Below are positions 12,438 to 23,651 of a DNA stretch of 64,000 nucleotides, one piece after another. The notes beneath the pieces are model-generated. The model searched no databases. It was not told where the DNA came from and saw only the letters and a list, made by a program, of their open reading frames with translations. The number at the start of each line of letters is the position of its first letter. Positions within the stretch are counted from its first letter, which is position 1. The position numbers were made by a program, and so were the translations under genes. The stretch comes from Dactylorhiza incarnata (Eukaryota; Streptophyta; Magnoliopsida; Asparagales; Orchidaceae), in the NCBI GenBank assembly GCA_033032865.1, contig JAWHQI010000009.1, positions 12,170,001-12,234,000 on the forward strand. Reading direction: 5' to 3'.

Positions 12438-13099
12438 TTCTTCTTCTTCTTCCCTGAGAAGAGAACCTCGCCATCTCCCCCAGACACGGACACCCCCGCC
12501 ATCTGCCTTGCCAGACTTTCCTGCGACGCTAGCAGATTCTCCAGCTCTATCAGAGACGGCTGATTAGCCCAACCCTGCACCGACGTCACAAAGGCCACAT
12601 ATTCCTTCCGCAGGCCGCGGATGATGTGCCTCTTCAGCTTCGCCTCAGAAATTGGCTCATCAGGATCCAGTGCTGATATCTCTGCGCAGAGGTTCTTCAT
12701 CTTCAGAAAGAAATTTGAGATAGAAAGATCACCCTGAGCCGACCTTGCCAGCTCATTCTCTAAGAACTGTAGCCTAGCTACATTCTTCTTGTTAAACAAC
12801 CCATCCAGGGCTCTCCAGATCTCGGCAGCTGATCCACACCCTAAAATGTGATCAAAGAGCTCAGGTGAAATGGCATGCTTCAAAGTGAACTCGGCCTTAG
12901 CATTGGTCTTTCTCCACGCCCTCACGGCCGTACCATTGTCACCCGCTTTTGTTGCCTTCACCTCTTCTGTTGCATCTCCTCCAACAACCTCCCAGAGGTC
13001 CTCCCCTAGAAGATAGCTCTGCATACACGACTTCCACTTCTTGAAGTTAGTCGACGTAAGCATCTCAATCCCAAGACCTCTTGCAAATCCACCTTCCAT
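12278..13099 (-). CDS. gag: Copia 1 gag (capsid region)
   Basis: It starts at an ATG at 13099, about 70 bp inside the PBS. The first 220 residues look like a Copia capsid of the UBN2/Retrotran_gag_2 type: NFKKWKSCM near the start, then AEIWRALDGLF and LLASQESLARQM. After KKKKK at about residue 222 the frame drifts into a basic tail that ends at 12278. The true continuation (the zinc knuckle) lies in the other frame, the 9012-12437 pol frame. The change occurs in an AAG-rich stretch around 12430-12450. This could be a one-base slip in this copy or a programmed shift; Copia elements usually use one continuous frame, so a slip is likelier. Confidence 0.85.
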   Translation of the reverse strand: MEGGFARGLGIEMLTSTNFKKWKSCMQSYLLGEDLWEVVGGDATEEVKATKAGDNGTAVRAWRKTNAKAEFTLKHAISPELFDHILGCGSAAEIWRALDGLFNKKNVARLQFLENELARSAQGDLSISNFFLKMKNLCAEISALDPDEPISEAKLKRHIIRGLRKEYVAFVTSVQGWANQPSLIELENLLASQESLARQMAGVSVSGGDGEVLFSGKKKKKWVRRRRPLEAIGLQLLDCRRGVILLRLRRRRRRKVSNATNAGRLGTSRRTAD

Positions 13100-13170
13100 T
13101 GTTCTTCCTCTAGTTCCTTCTTCACAAAGGAGATGGCTACTCTAAGTTATTCACTGCTCTATCCACTCCA

Positions 13171-13187
13171 ACCTAGCTCTGATACCA
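13171..13187 (-). other. Copia 1 primer-binding site (initiator tRNA-Met)
   Basis: The minus strand reads TGGTATCAGAGCTAGG immediately after the 5' LTR end. TGGTATCAGAGC is the standard complement of the plant initiator tRNA-Met 3' end. Confidence 0.92.
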
Positions 13188-14380
13188 TGTGAAAATTTCA
13201 CGGATCTTGTGAGAGCAAGCAGGAACAACCACTAGAGATACTAGCCAAAACAACCAGAACCAATCTTAGGCAAACAATCGATCTTTATTGATAGCAAACT
13301 TCAATTACAGGGCAAGACATGCTTGACGAGACATGATTTCGTCAGCACAAAACTCTAAAGAGAAATACAAAAAAGAAGGATAACTGGAGACCACCCAAAC
13401 CGCGCGACCTCCCCTGCGATATCAGCCAGTTGCAAGACCGCAACTCTCTGCCGACCACAGAGCACCACCAGACCGCTGCACAGACCGCTCCCTTCTTCCG
13501 ACCTCCTGATTCTCCTGAACTCCAGCACCACAACTCCAAGCCGCAGACTGCCCGAACACTTTCAGAGGAAGAGGTGATCGCTGCTGCCCACACTATCCGC
13601 AGAAGCTGCACAATAAGAGTTCAATCAGAGACCGCCGGTCAGAAATAACCAGACCGCAAGAACAAGAGCGAACTCAGCTTACACTTGGTGTGTCTAATTT
13701 GCTGCTACAGTGGCCTCCTATTTATAGGCGTGAGACCTGATCCAGTCACCACCCTATGAGATAGGATCACCACCCTCCAGACCGCGCGACCTGACCGGTC
13801 ACACTGCGCGATCAGCAACAATACTTCTGCTTCATTTTTGGTGAACCCGCCAGCTTCAATGTCGCCATGAGAGACCGCCACTCTCACAGCAGACCGCGAC
13901 TCCAAAGGAAGCTCGCCAGACCGCCCGAAGCTATTCACCACCTGTGTTCGCTAGAACCCGCAAACACAGTACGTCCGCCAACAAACCGCGAACTCCTGTC
14001 CGCATGCCGATCTCCTCCTGAGACCGCGAACAGCAACCAGCTCGCATACCAGTCTCCTCCTGAGACCGCGAACTGAGACCGCGCGACTAAGAACCTTAGT
14101 CCGCGAACACCACCAGAAAGCCTGGTCAGCCACCAGACCGCATTCTGGAGAAACCTGGAGATGACCAACCCGCCACGCGGTCAGAGATAGACCGTGCGGC
14201 CTCACCTCCAGCCGACTTGGACCTGTACCAGCGATCAAGCCAGGAGACTGCAGCTAGGCTAAGACAAGCCAAACCGCAGAGACAGACCGTCAAGTCGCGC
14301 GATCTCGCCAGACCGCCCGACCTCCTCCCAGACCGCCCAGGTCCAAAAGCCTCCAAACTTCCACTTCAACAAATTCAACA
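13188..14380 (-). repeat. Copia 1 5' LTR
   Basis: The copy matches 7825-9017 across 1193 bp with about 8 differences by eye. Its TATA box is at 13718-13727. Upstream of it on the minus strand is the same GC-rich, GACCGC-dense stretch. Confidence 0.95.
13718..13727 (-). promoter_or_regulatory. TATA box in Copia 1 5' LTR
   Basis: CTATAAATAG on the minus strand. Transcription would start some 25-35 bp further along and read into gag. Confidence 0.7.
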
Positions 14381-14385
14381 TCTAC
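14381..14385. repeat. Copia 1 target-site duplication, right copy
   Basis: TCTAC, identical to 7820-7824. Confidence 0.9.
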
Positions 14386-15974
14386 AACTTATATGGGATG
14401 TAGTTATGTAAGCCCTAGTGTTGTGCTCCAAATTTCATTCCATTTCTACATGTTCTGGCTAGCCTAAACACTACCCCAAGTTTTTGCTAATCGTAGACCA
14501 ACTCAACATTGAACTAATTTGATCTCTATAATGTGAACATCACTAAAACATGACCAAATGTCTTACAATTTTTACCATAGGTTAAACATGACATAATTAC
14601 AAGATGGTCAGAAATTCATAATTTTCCCAACTATTTTGGACATTTATAAAAATACTTTGATGATAATGCACACCTCACTTTACACATGAAGTACAACTTT
14701 CTGAAGTCAAAATTCTCCCAATAAATTATCAGTGACATGTAATATATAATTATCATGGCTGACTGGAGTTCTTAATTTTTCATAATGTTTAAGACTACTT
14801 TTTAAATATTTAAACATTTAAATCAATTGGGCACATTACAAACTAAGTACAAAATAACTGATCCAAAAATTCTAACAAAATTACCATAGACTTATAATGA
14901 TCCAAATACAGTCTAGCCAAATTTTCAGAATTTTCCAGATAATATTGACCATATAAATTTCATTAATACATAAGTGTGACAAAGGGCACTTTTTGTAATT
15001 TACAGTGTGAATGACTTTCAAAATTCTTACCAAAATTGTCAGAGATATATTTCAAGGTAAAACATCATGTGACAGAGTATTGGAGTTTTCTCTAAATCTT
15101 AGGTGATGTTTATTTCATTAATACACTTTGTGACAAAATTAATTATGCTCAAATGACTAAGAAAATGAATTCCAAAAATCTCCATACAATTTCAAGAGGT
15201 ATATAACATCCTAAAGTATCATATAACAAAAGATCAAATTTATCTTAAGTTATTTGATCACTTTTATTTGATTAATAAATTTATGTAACAAATACATTAT
15301 TACTCAAATACTTAGGATTTTTCTTCCAAAAAATCCTAATATTTATATAGATGATACCCTCCTTTGTGTTAGGTGTGTTGCCCAAATTTCATGAGCATAC
15401 CACAAGTCATAAGTGATGAAATCACAAAATACACAAATGTGTTATATGCACACCACCTTTCCATACATCACATTCCTATGTATGTGTGATATAATATTCT
15501 ACAGTGATCCAAATTATCTCAACATTTGATATGTGACTATGTGACCTAACAATTATGTCACCCAAGATTTGGGTCATTTTGCTTGCATCTATCTAACCAC
15601 ATTTATTCCATTAATATGAAAAACTATATTTATCATAAAACTATAGGAAAAAGTTGCCCAAAAATTATGATTTTTGGGCAGAGGCATCTATGCTAGTTAC
15701 AACTATGTCTAAAATATTAGACTAATCCAAACAACTGTGTAGTCTAGATCTACATAATATTGTCTGGACACCTTTTAGGACACACCTCAGTATAATGACC
15801 CTACCAGGAGTTATAGACCACTAAACTTGGTGATTCAAAGCCCTATAGACAGTAGACCTCAAGGGATACAAAAGTTGTCTTAGGCACTTTTTCCTAAAAC
15901 AGCCTATTTGTGGACTAATTAATTAATCTAAATATCTGTATATAGTGTGACATAAATACACATTTATATTAATG

Positions 15975-16640
15975 TGGCCTGCGGGTAGAGATCTCGGCCA
16001 GATCAGACGGCTGGGCTTCATCGTCGTCGATAGGCTAACGGCCAGGATTGTTTCCTCCTGGAGCCCTTTTCTCCTGTAATTCCCGGCCACCAATGTCGGC
16101 CACCACCACCACCTCCATTGAGGTGGTGGCCATCGATTGGCGGCGACATGGCCACCAGAGGAGATGTCTCCAGCGATCCCGAGCGGGATGAAAAGCTCGG
16201 AAATTTCTCACATTGCTCACATGGATCGTGGCTCAATTGAGCCTGATTTTTCAGCCTAATGAGCTAGAGAGCTAGCACAGAGGGAGGGGAGGAAAAACGG
16301 ACCTAAATCGTGGCTCGGTAGTGGGTGCTCCGACGAGCGGCCATGGATCTTTCTGTCTCCAGCGAGCTTGCTCGATCCGTCGATTCTCCACCAAAATCTT
16401 TGCTCCAGGAGGCTAGCTCGACTCCTTAGGACCTTCTGAAGATGATGGAATGGTCAATTTGAAATTGTGATGGATGTATAGGGAGCATGAAGTGTGAGGT
16501 GGTTCAGCCATGACTTATACAGCCTCCCTTCAGCTGCTGAATGACTGCCATGCTCTGAAAAGACTATTCACGGCCTGAGGAGACCGGCTATAGCATTGGG
16601 CAAGGAGGTAAGGGCCATGGAAGCTCTCTCACTCAAAAGT
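15975..16640. other. GC-rich island within the Gypsy A LTR
   Basis: Base composition changes sharply from the AT-rich flank. A hairpin with a 10-bp stem lies at 16106-16129 (CCACCACCTC, loop CATT, then its complement). Two short open minus-strand frames overlap here but neither resembles a known protein. It could be part of the LTR promoter or a captured host fragment; the window does not decide. Confidence 0.4.
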
Positions 16641-17657
16641 GTTTTCCCCTTAAGGGAAAATGTCATTTTACCCCCAAGTTCACCCTCTCTCTCCAAATTC
16701 AAATGTGGGGTGCCAATAGGCTCGTGGCATGTTGGTTAGGCATGGGGTGGGTCTTGGTTCACTTGGATTTCATTTGGTCTTTCAATTTCTCCCTTAAGGC
16801 CTTATGTTGACCATGGTTGACTTTTGGGTTGACTTGATCAAATTGATGGGTGGGTTAGCCCCACTTGTTGGTCATGAGTCCTATGCCCTTGCCCAAAGTC
16901 CATTGGGTTATGGTGTGGCTTCAATTTGGTTAATTGATCCTTATTGTGTGAGTTTGACCTAATTTAGCATAAGGTTGACTTTGATCAAATTGAAGGGATT
17001 AGTTGACCACATGATGGGGATTTTGGGTCCATTAGATTCCTAATGGGGTTATAAGGTTAGGGTTAAGTCAATTTGTTAAATTGAAGGCCAATTGGTCCTT
17101 GATTGGGTTGATTTGGGCTATGTTGACTAAGAGTTGACTTCGATCAATACCTTGAAATTGGGTGACACCAATTAGTGATTATTGACCTAATGACCTTCCT
17201 TAGTGGCTAGGGTAACTTAGGTAAGGTCGATTTGAGGTATTGAAGGTCAATTGAGTCTAATTGTGTTGAATAGGGTTATGTTGACCTGGGTCTGACTTTG
17301 GTCAATTTGGCCTATTTGGTTGACCAATTGTTGGGGTTCTTGGTCAAATGAGCCTCCATTAGGGTTAGGAACATAGTGGTTAGGTTCATTAGTGTTTGTG
17401 AGTTCAATTTGGTTAACTTGACCTAAGTTGTCTTGTGCTCACTGGTGAGCACTATGTGAGTTCACCCTAATTTAGTGAACTCCAATGTCATCTCTTGTCT
17501 CCACTCACCCTTCCCTCCTCATGTTATGTCCTAACACCTCCATGGGGTCTAGTAAGATTAGGGATGTTACAAATCCCAATAAACAAAAAAAATCATCCTC
17601 GAAATTTAAGTTCTGGTCTACGGGATTCTACGCAAGGTGAGAATAAAGAATATAAGC

Positions 17658-18008
17658 TCATGTTTTAAGGTATACTTGAGGTGAATAATCCAGGATATTG
17701 TTCTTGCATGAGGTCCCTTGGTTCCCATGTGTGCTCCTCCCATACATGATTGGACCACAACACCTTGACGAGGGGGACCTTCTTCCTCCGTAGGAGACAG
17801 CTATATCATCGATGTTGATGGGCTCCAGGCGGACTGATCTGTCGGGCGTTATTTGGCCTGTTATAGTCATAACATGCTTCTCCAGCCGAAGTAAGGCTCT
17901 CCAAAGTGAGGAGACGTGGAAGACATCGTGCAGGTTTGCCAACTCTTGTGGCAGCTCCAACCTGTAAGCCAAGGGGCCGATGCGCTCCAGGATCACATAA
18001 GGCCCCAT
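17658..18008 (-). pseudogene. Gypsy A integrase C-terminus and chromodomain (broken)
   Basis: The frame opens with MGPYVILERIGPLAYRLELP and continues LHDVFHVSSL, typical of the integrase C-terminal end of chromoviruses. After about residue 70 it leaves the family pattern. The pattern resumes in another frame from roughly 17770 down to 17690, where the minus strand encodes VPLVKVLWSNH and TWEPRDLM, the core of a chromodomain. A frameshift therefore splits the chromodomain, which in intact relatives guides integration into heterochromatin. Confidence 0.75.
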
Positions 18009-18269
18009 AAATCATGGGCAGAGCTTCTTCTGTCCTCGCACCTGCGAGACACCATGCACCGGTCGTATCTTCAAGAAAACTCTATCCCCTACTTGGAACT
18101 CCACCTTCCGATGTCTCGCATCATAATACTTGGCATGTTAGCTCTGAGCCTCCAACATCCGGCCACGGATCATTTGTACCAAAGCATATGTATCGTCTAT
18201 GTACTCTGATCCAAGTGCCCTTGGATCCTCGTCCTAGACCCAAGACAACGGTGTCCGTCACTTCCTTCC

Positions 18270-18902
18270 CTAAAGAGCCTCATATGGTGCCATCCTAATG
18301 CTTGCCAGGTGGATGTTATTGTATGAATACTCTATCAGTGGTACCAGCCTCTCCCAGGGTTTCCCCGTATCTAGAATGCATAAACGTAGTAAATCCTCCA
18401 TTGTCATGTTGGTGCGCTCTGTCTGGCCGTCGGCCTGTGGATGGAAAGCAGTGCTAAAGGTGAGTTGAGACCCTAAATATGCCTGCACTGCCCTCCACTC
18501 CCTCGAAGTAAAATGACCATCCCTATCTAAGACAATCGTCCTAGGCACGTCGTGGTACCTGACGAGCTGCTCCACAAATAACCTCACCAATATAGTCACG
18601 GAAGCGTCCTTCCGGACTGGAATGAACCTGGACACCTTGGTCAATCTGTCCCTAATTATCCAGATGGAATTGTGCCCAGAATGAGGCAGTGGTTGCCCGT
18701 GCACAAAATCTATGGCTATGTCCTCAAACTTCCACTCTGGGACTGGTAGCGGCTGTAACAAGCCTCTGGGGCTCTTGCACTCTGCCTTCAGCCACTGGCA
18801 GGTCTCACAGTGTGTCACCCAAGCTATGATCTCCCTCTTCATCCCAGGAAAATACATAATCTTCCGCAGGTCTACCGTCATCTTTGTGATCCCGGGGTGC
18901 AC
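18270..18902 (-). pseudogene. Gypsy A integrase (fragment)
   Basis: This 210-codon segment covers the end of the zinc-binding domain (CETC, the second half of HHCC) and the catalytic core. The core runs from IAIDFVHGQPLP through LDRDGHFTSREW to HPQADGQTERTN, giving the D, D and E motif positions. The glycine of DGHF and the preceding leucine differ from the common SDRDPRF form. It is cut off from neighbouring domains by stops and frame changes, so it cannot be translated as part of a polyprotein. Confidence 0.82.
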
Positions 18903-19423
18903 TGAGTACCGAGTGCAGTGTGACTCCCTGAGTATATCCCCCCGGATCCCACCTCCTACGGGTATACAAATACAGCCCCGGAAATGAACAAGGTCATCCC
19001 ATACTGAGTAGTCTCCTGAGCTGCCCCCTTCTAGGGCTCTGAATACCAGCTCCAGTGATGCATCCTATCTCTGGTGTGCCCTGATGTGGTCTCGGATGTC
19101 ACAAGTAATGCTCAGGGCAGCTAGGTACTCTTTGTAGGCCTCAGGCTCGGCCCTGGATACCAATGTGATCTCCATGTCCTTTAACACCTTCACAAGCTCC
19201 ATAGTCATCACTCGGGGCTCCAGTCAAGATGTATCGGCTCTCCTACTCAAGGCATCCTCCACCGTGTTTGCCTTCCCCGGATGATAGTGCATGGTGTAGT
19301 CGTAATCACATAAGAACTCTAGACACCTCCGCTGGAGTAGGTTCAGATCCTTCTGAGTATCTATATACTTTAGGTTCTTCTGATCATAAAAGATCTCACA
19401 ATGAACCCCATAAAATAGTGCCT

Positions 19424-19702
19424 CTAAATTTTCAAGGCGAAGATCACAGCCCCGAGCTCTAAATCATGTACTGGGTAGTCTTGCTCATGCTTCTTCAGCA
19501 GCCTCGATGCATATGTTATGACGTGCTCGTGCTGCATCAATACTGCACCCATCCCATGGTAAGATGTGTCGGTGTAGATCTGAAATCCTTCCTTCCCAGA
19601 TGGAAGGGCAAGTATCGGGGCTGAGGTGAGTTGGTCCATCAGCTCCTGGAATGTTGCCTCGCATTGTGTTCTCCAGGTGAATGTAGCATCCTTCTTCGTC
19701 AA
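19424..19702 (-). pseudogene. Gypsy A RNase H (fragment)
   Basis: The 92 codons include [18 protein letters not shown], the first catalytic aspartate region of Ty3/Gypsy RNase H, and [20 protein letters not shown], which carries the glutamate-containing helix. Normally this is continuous with RT; here a frame change separates it from the RT piece at 19801-20109. Confidence 0.82.
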
Positions 19703-19800
19703 AGATGTGAGCGGGAGGGCGACCTTCGAGAACCCATGTACGAACTTGCGGTAATAGCCGTTAATCTGAGAAAGCTACGAACGTATGATGCCGACCTCAG

Positions 19801-20508
19801 TTATGGCCACTCCCTAACAACTTGCACCTTGGCCGGGTCAACCACCAACCCGGCTCCGTTGATGGTGTATCCCAAGAATGCTACCTCCTGCAGCCAGAAC
19901 TGGCACTTCAAAAACTTGGCGTACATCTGATGCTCCCTCAGCTTCCCCAATACCAATGTCAAATGTTGGGTATGGTCCTCCTTGGTCCTAGAGTAGATCA
20001 AGATGTCGTCGATGAAAACTATGATGAAGATGTCCAAGTAGGCTTTGAACACACGGTTCATCCGACTCATGAATGCGGATGGCGCATTCGTGAGCCCGAA
20101 ATGCATCACAGTGAACTCATATAAGCCATAGAGCGAGCTGAATGTCGTCTTTCGTATATCCTCTTTCTGGATCCTCAGCTGATGATATCATGATCTCAGG
20201 TCAAGTTTGGAGAACCGGTGGGCTCCCTAAAGCTAATAAAATAGCTCGTCGATCCTCGGTAGCGGATAAGTATTATGCACCGTCAATCGGTTCAGCTCCC
20301 GGTAGTCTATGCAGAGTCGAAACGACATGTTCTTCTTCTTCACAAATAGCACTAGAGCTCCCCATGGCGATGAGCTCGGTCTAACAAATCCTGACTCCAC
20401 TAGCTCCTGGAGATGAGTGCGGAACTCAACCAGCTCCTTGGGTGCCATACGATATGGTGCCCGAGAAACAGGCCTGGCTCCGGGCACTAGCTGGATCTGG
20501 AATTCCAC
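19801..20508 (-). pseudogene. Gypsy A reverse transcriptase (broken)
   Basis: Two open pieces make up the RT. The first (20508-20233) has [18 protein letters not shown] and [14 protein letters not shown]. The second (20109-19801) has FGLTNAPSAFMSRMNRVF and the catalytic box VFIDDILIYS, then FLGYTINGAGL. Stops at about 20233 and in the following 120 bp separate them. The catalytic aspartates are present but the protein cannot be made whole. Confidence 0.85.
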
Positions 20509-20514
20509 ATCTCG

Positions 20515-21060
20515 TCATGGAGGTAGTCCGGGCAACTTTTTCGGGAATACGTCGGAAAATTTCCGAACTACGGGGATGTCGACCATGGAGGACTCCGCCT
20601 CTACCATCTCAAAGCAGACCATATACACCTCATCTCCCTGATGATGGACTTTAACAGCCTGGATAGAGGATAATAAAATACGGGAGACAGGTCTAATACC
20701 TTCTACTACCACCTCGGAATCTTCATGCTTCAGTACGATCCTCTTTGTCGGGAAATTGATCCTGGCATGATTCCCATGTAGCCAATTCATGCCCAGGATC
20801 AAATCAAAGTCTGGCATTTTCAAACATGTTGTCGGTGCCTCAAATGGCTTCCATCCAATCTCCACCACCATGTTGCACTTGGTGCACGTCTCTATCTCTG
20901 ACCCATCTGGTATTCGCACCTTCCTGTGGATGCCCTCGAAGTGCTGAACTTGATCCAGGTCGTGTACAAACTCCTCCAAGACGAACGAGTGTTAAGCACC
21001 CGTGTCGAACAAAGTGTATGCAGGTTTGTCGTAGACAAACACTATGCCTGGGGTGGTTTT
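20515..21060 (-). pseudogene. Gypsy A protease (stop after the active site)
   Basis: The minus strand from about 21050 encodes VFVYDKPAYTLFDTGA, the retroviral-type aspartic protease start. The codon after DTGA is TAA (20994-20992), where family members have serine or a similar residue. The open frame then continues from 20979 with FVHDLDQV and the flap/ILG region LKMPDFDLILGMNWL. The nonsense codon sits directly behind the catalytic triad and truncates everything downstream. Confidence 0.82.
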
Positions 21061-21251
21061 GTTGTTTGGGTTATAAGTCTAATAAAATAAATGTTTTGCA
21101 TGGTACTATGTAATTGTAAAGAAAACATTAAAGTACCTGTGATGACTTCCTCGGGGTTCCTCTCCTGGGCTAAATTCAGAGCATACACTTGCTCCAACCT
21201 TGGACCTCTTCCATGATGTCTCCGAACCCGACCTCGTCCTCTGCCCCAGCC

Positions 21252-22257
21252 CTAGTGTGTTGGTGCTGGAGGGGATGGTGGAGGGGGAGGAGGAGGTGGA
21301 CGGAATAGCTGGGGGCAATTGGCCCTGATGTGCCCTGGCTGGTGGCATCCGAGGCATATCGCGGGGCAGAATCCTCTATCATCGTGCCTCGGTGTCTCTT
21401 GAATCTGCACTGGTGGAGGAATAGGCACTGCAGGAGGTTGTTGCTGATCCGGCCTAAAGTTAGGACGAGGGTGTCCTCCGCCTCTCCTATGCCTCATAAT
21501 CCTGTCCCGATGCGGTCCCCTGCTACCCTCTCCAGAGTGTGTCCCATCCACTGGTCTCTTCCCCCTGCTCTGCACCATCAGATGATCTGCCTCCAGCTTC
21601 TTCGTCATCTCTACGATCTTGGCTAAACTATCCTCGGCCACGAACAGTAGTGCCTGCCTTAGTGGATCTCTAAGTCCTTGGTAGAACCTCTTTGCATAAC
21701 CTCTATCATCCAGTGAGTGCATCCCCGCAAATCTAGTCAGATGGGAGAACTCCCTCTGGTACTCTATCACCGACCAACTCCCCTGTCTGAGGTTCAAAAA
21801 CCTCTCCTCCAACTCATCCTTGTACGTCGCTGTCACAAAGTGCTCCAGAAAGGCGGCACTGAACTCCTCCCACATAATCTCTGTGTAATCCCGGTCTGCG
21901 TAAGATGAATCCATCAAGGACTTCCACCATCTCTTGGCATGGGCATCCAAAGCAGTATTCGCCATAGAGACTGCTGTGTTGACCGGGTAGTTGATGCCTG
22001 CGAGCATCTCCTGTATAGTGTCCATCCATTCCTCTATCCTGGTCGCATTCTCTGTCTCGTGGTACATCAGAGTGGACAAGCTCTTGAACGCGCTCAACCA
22101 GTTAGATCCCGGGTTCAGCTGAGAGGCTGGAACCTATTGTGCCTTAAAGGCCTCTAAAATGGCTTTCAACGTCTGACTGAGCTCTGACTGTTGGAAGGGA
22201 GTGGCAGCCAGAGGGAAAGGAGTGGTATCTCGTGGGCCGGTACTCCTCGGGGGCTAC
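21252..22257 (-). pseudogene. Gypsy A gag
   Basis: The open part (22097-21252, 281 codons) is a Ty3/Gypsy capsid. It has the Retrotrans_gag core (RWWKSL, FVTATYKDELEERFLNLRQG, YQREFSHLTRFA) and a zinc knuckle CLGCHQPGHIRANC, fitting CX2CX4HX4C. Upstream in the same frame, at 22136-22134, a TAG interrupts the N-terminal part (about 22257-22098). No start codon is certain. A proline-rich tail follows the knuckle. Confidence 0.82.
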
Positions 22258-22430
22258 ACAATTGTAAGGAAATTATTAGAATCGGCCAAATTCATTGTTT
22301 AGATAGACTATAAATGTGGTTTCACACATAGGCACACCATTGCTTCCGCTGCATAGTTTGTCCGCAAATTAATGCTCGAGCGGGGCGACCCAGTATTTTG
22401 TGGACTTCTTTTGGTTATGATCTTTGTTAA

Positions 22431-22439
22431 GTGATACCA
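22431..22439 (-). other. Gypsy A primer-binding site (remnant)
   Basis: The minus strand reads TGGTATCAC two bases after the 5' LTR end. The intact form would be TGGTATCAGAG (initiator tRNA-Met); the last bases have changed. Confidence 0.65.
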
Positions 22440-22441
22440 GT

Positions 22442-23651
22442 TGTAAGACCCCCCTCCTCCTTACTGGAGAGTTTCCCGGATCTTATGCCCAGAACTACCG
22501 TCTTACGGTGACCCCAACTCACGGGTTAGCTATCACCGTTCAACGTCGATCATGTCGGCTAACTCGATCATATCACTGGCCAATTGCAAGAAGTAATAAG
22601 TACAAATAATACCAGTCCACAACTACAACACGCATATATGTTTATATGTAAGAGAGTGCGAATAATCCAAAATGAAAACAACTAAAGAGAGTGCAAGGGC
22701 TTAAGCCCGGTACAGATCCAAAAGTAACTAATAAGAGTAAATCTCACTCTCACTTTACACTATGCGGAAGAAACACAAGATACTCTCCAACCTGTCGCCA
22801 TGTGGAAGTAGTAATGCGTGGCATCTGCTCCTCAGGGTCTATCGTCACGTCCTGCCTGATATACTGCGGCTCCTGCTCCTCGACCTCCTGGTTTTACGGC
22901 CACATCTGACCGTTAGTCAAAAAGGCTAAGCCATTTTGTCCTTGCCTCCCCCCACGACTCCTAGGTACCGAGCGGGAGGACGAAGCGTAGGACAACAAGG
23001 GGTAAGAAAAGGTACAGGTGACATGGAGTATACTAGCAGTATAATGAATGAGAGAGCACCAAGAATAACAGTAAATAGAACATTAGTAATTGGTAAATAA
23101 CGAGCAGTAAGTAAGAACAGTGCAAGTGAAGTAATCAGGAAGACTACCACACTATTATCTAGAGTACCTTAACTTATATGAATGCTCATACAAACTTATA
23201 AGTTAAGATTTCCGGAATTATAACTTATCATATAAAAGAGCACATACTAATTTATATGTTAAGGGCTGCAAATGTATATGTCATTATGATGTTATGAAAG
23301 TTATGATATGTTATGCTATGTTCATACAGTGCAACTCACTCACACGACTCTGCAAGCACAGACCTTTAGTTCCCGCTTTTCAAAGGTAGCAAGCCTCTGA
23401 GGTACTTCCGTCGTGGCAACAGAATCAGTGGATCAGGCACTCCACTTCTAGGTGGGTATGTACACTACCAGACCTAGACCTTACGTACGATGTTGTACAC
23501 ATCCTAGGTGAACTTTCGTGAGCCTTTACGTACTCTTGCTGGCATCCCGCCAGACTTTTATGGTCGGGGTGGGTTACTAGGGATTGTCTGCTAGACCGCA
23601 GTAAAGTAACCTAATGGCCCTCTAACTCACCGCACCCCGCCAAGGTCAACG
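22442..23651 (-). repeat. Gypsy A 5' LTR, truncated by S3
   Basis: In plus orientation it starts TGTAAGACC at 22442 and matches 6222-7210 from about 22685. It stops at 'caaggtcaacg' (23651), where the left copy continues past 7215 without interruption. The break is the insertion point of S3. Several 'gtcgtggcaacag'-type and 'ctccacttctaggtgggtat' blocks are common to both LTRs. Confidence 0.8.

Larger units (their letters stand above)
7825..14380 (-). mobile_element. Copia 1: nearly intact Ty1/Copia element
   Basis: This is a complete 6556-bp element with 1193-bp LTRs (7825-9017 and 13188-14380), a perfect 5-bp TSD, an initiator tRNA-Met PBS, a PPT, and gag and pol in Copia order (protease, integrase, RT, RNase H). 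By eye the LTRs differ at about 8 positions (0.7%), so the insertion is young. Apart from one frame change between gag and pol the reading frames are open. It sits inside the 3' LTR of Gypsy A. The lineage looks Tork/TNT1-like from RT and integrase wording, but a tree would be needed. Confidence 0.93.
14381..17571 (-). repeat. Gypsy A 3' LTR, part proximal to pol
   Basis: This continues the LTR that Copia 1 interrupts. In element orientation it begins TGTAACATCCC at 17571, just after the end of pol. 14390-15960 is AT-rich with no coding signal. 15975-16640 is a GC-rich island, entered separately. 16640-17560 contains many degenerate repeats of 'ttgac'/'gtcaa' words ('gttgactt', 'ttggtcaa'). 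With the distal part the LTR would approach 5 kb, long but plausible for a Tekay-type element. Confidence 0.6.
6216..23651 (-). mobile_element. Gypsy A: decayed Tekay-like chromovirus, interrupted by Copia 1
   Basis: On the minus strand the order is 5' LTR (22442 to at least 23651), PBS, gag, protease, RT, RNase H, integrase, chromodomain, then 3' LTR (17571 leftwards). The 3' LTR is split by Copia 1 (7825-14380) and cut at about 6216; the 5' LTR is cut at 23651 by Sirevirus S3. Homology between 6222-7210 and 22685-23650 ties the two LTRs together. The domain order and C-terminal chromodomain place it among chromoviruses. Several stops and frame changes show that it is inactive. Confidence 0.75.

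Noticed and set aside
16018..16236. 72-codon minus-strand frame in the GC-rich island
   Set aside because: The glycine run comes from a hairpin repeat; no similarity to a known protein family was recognised.
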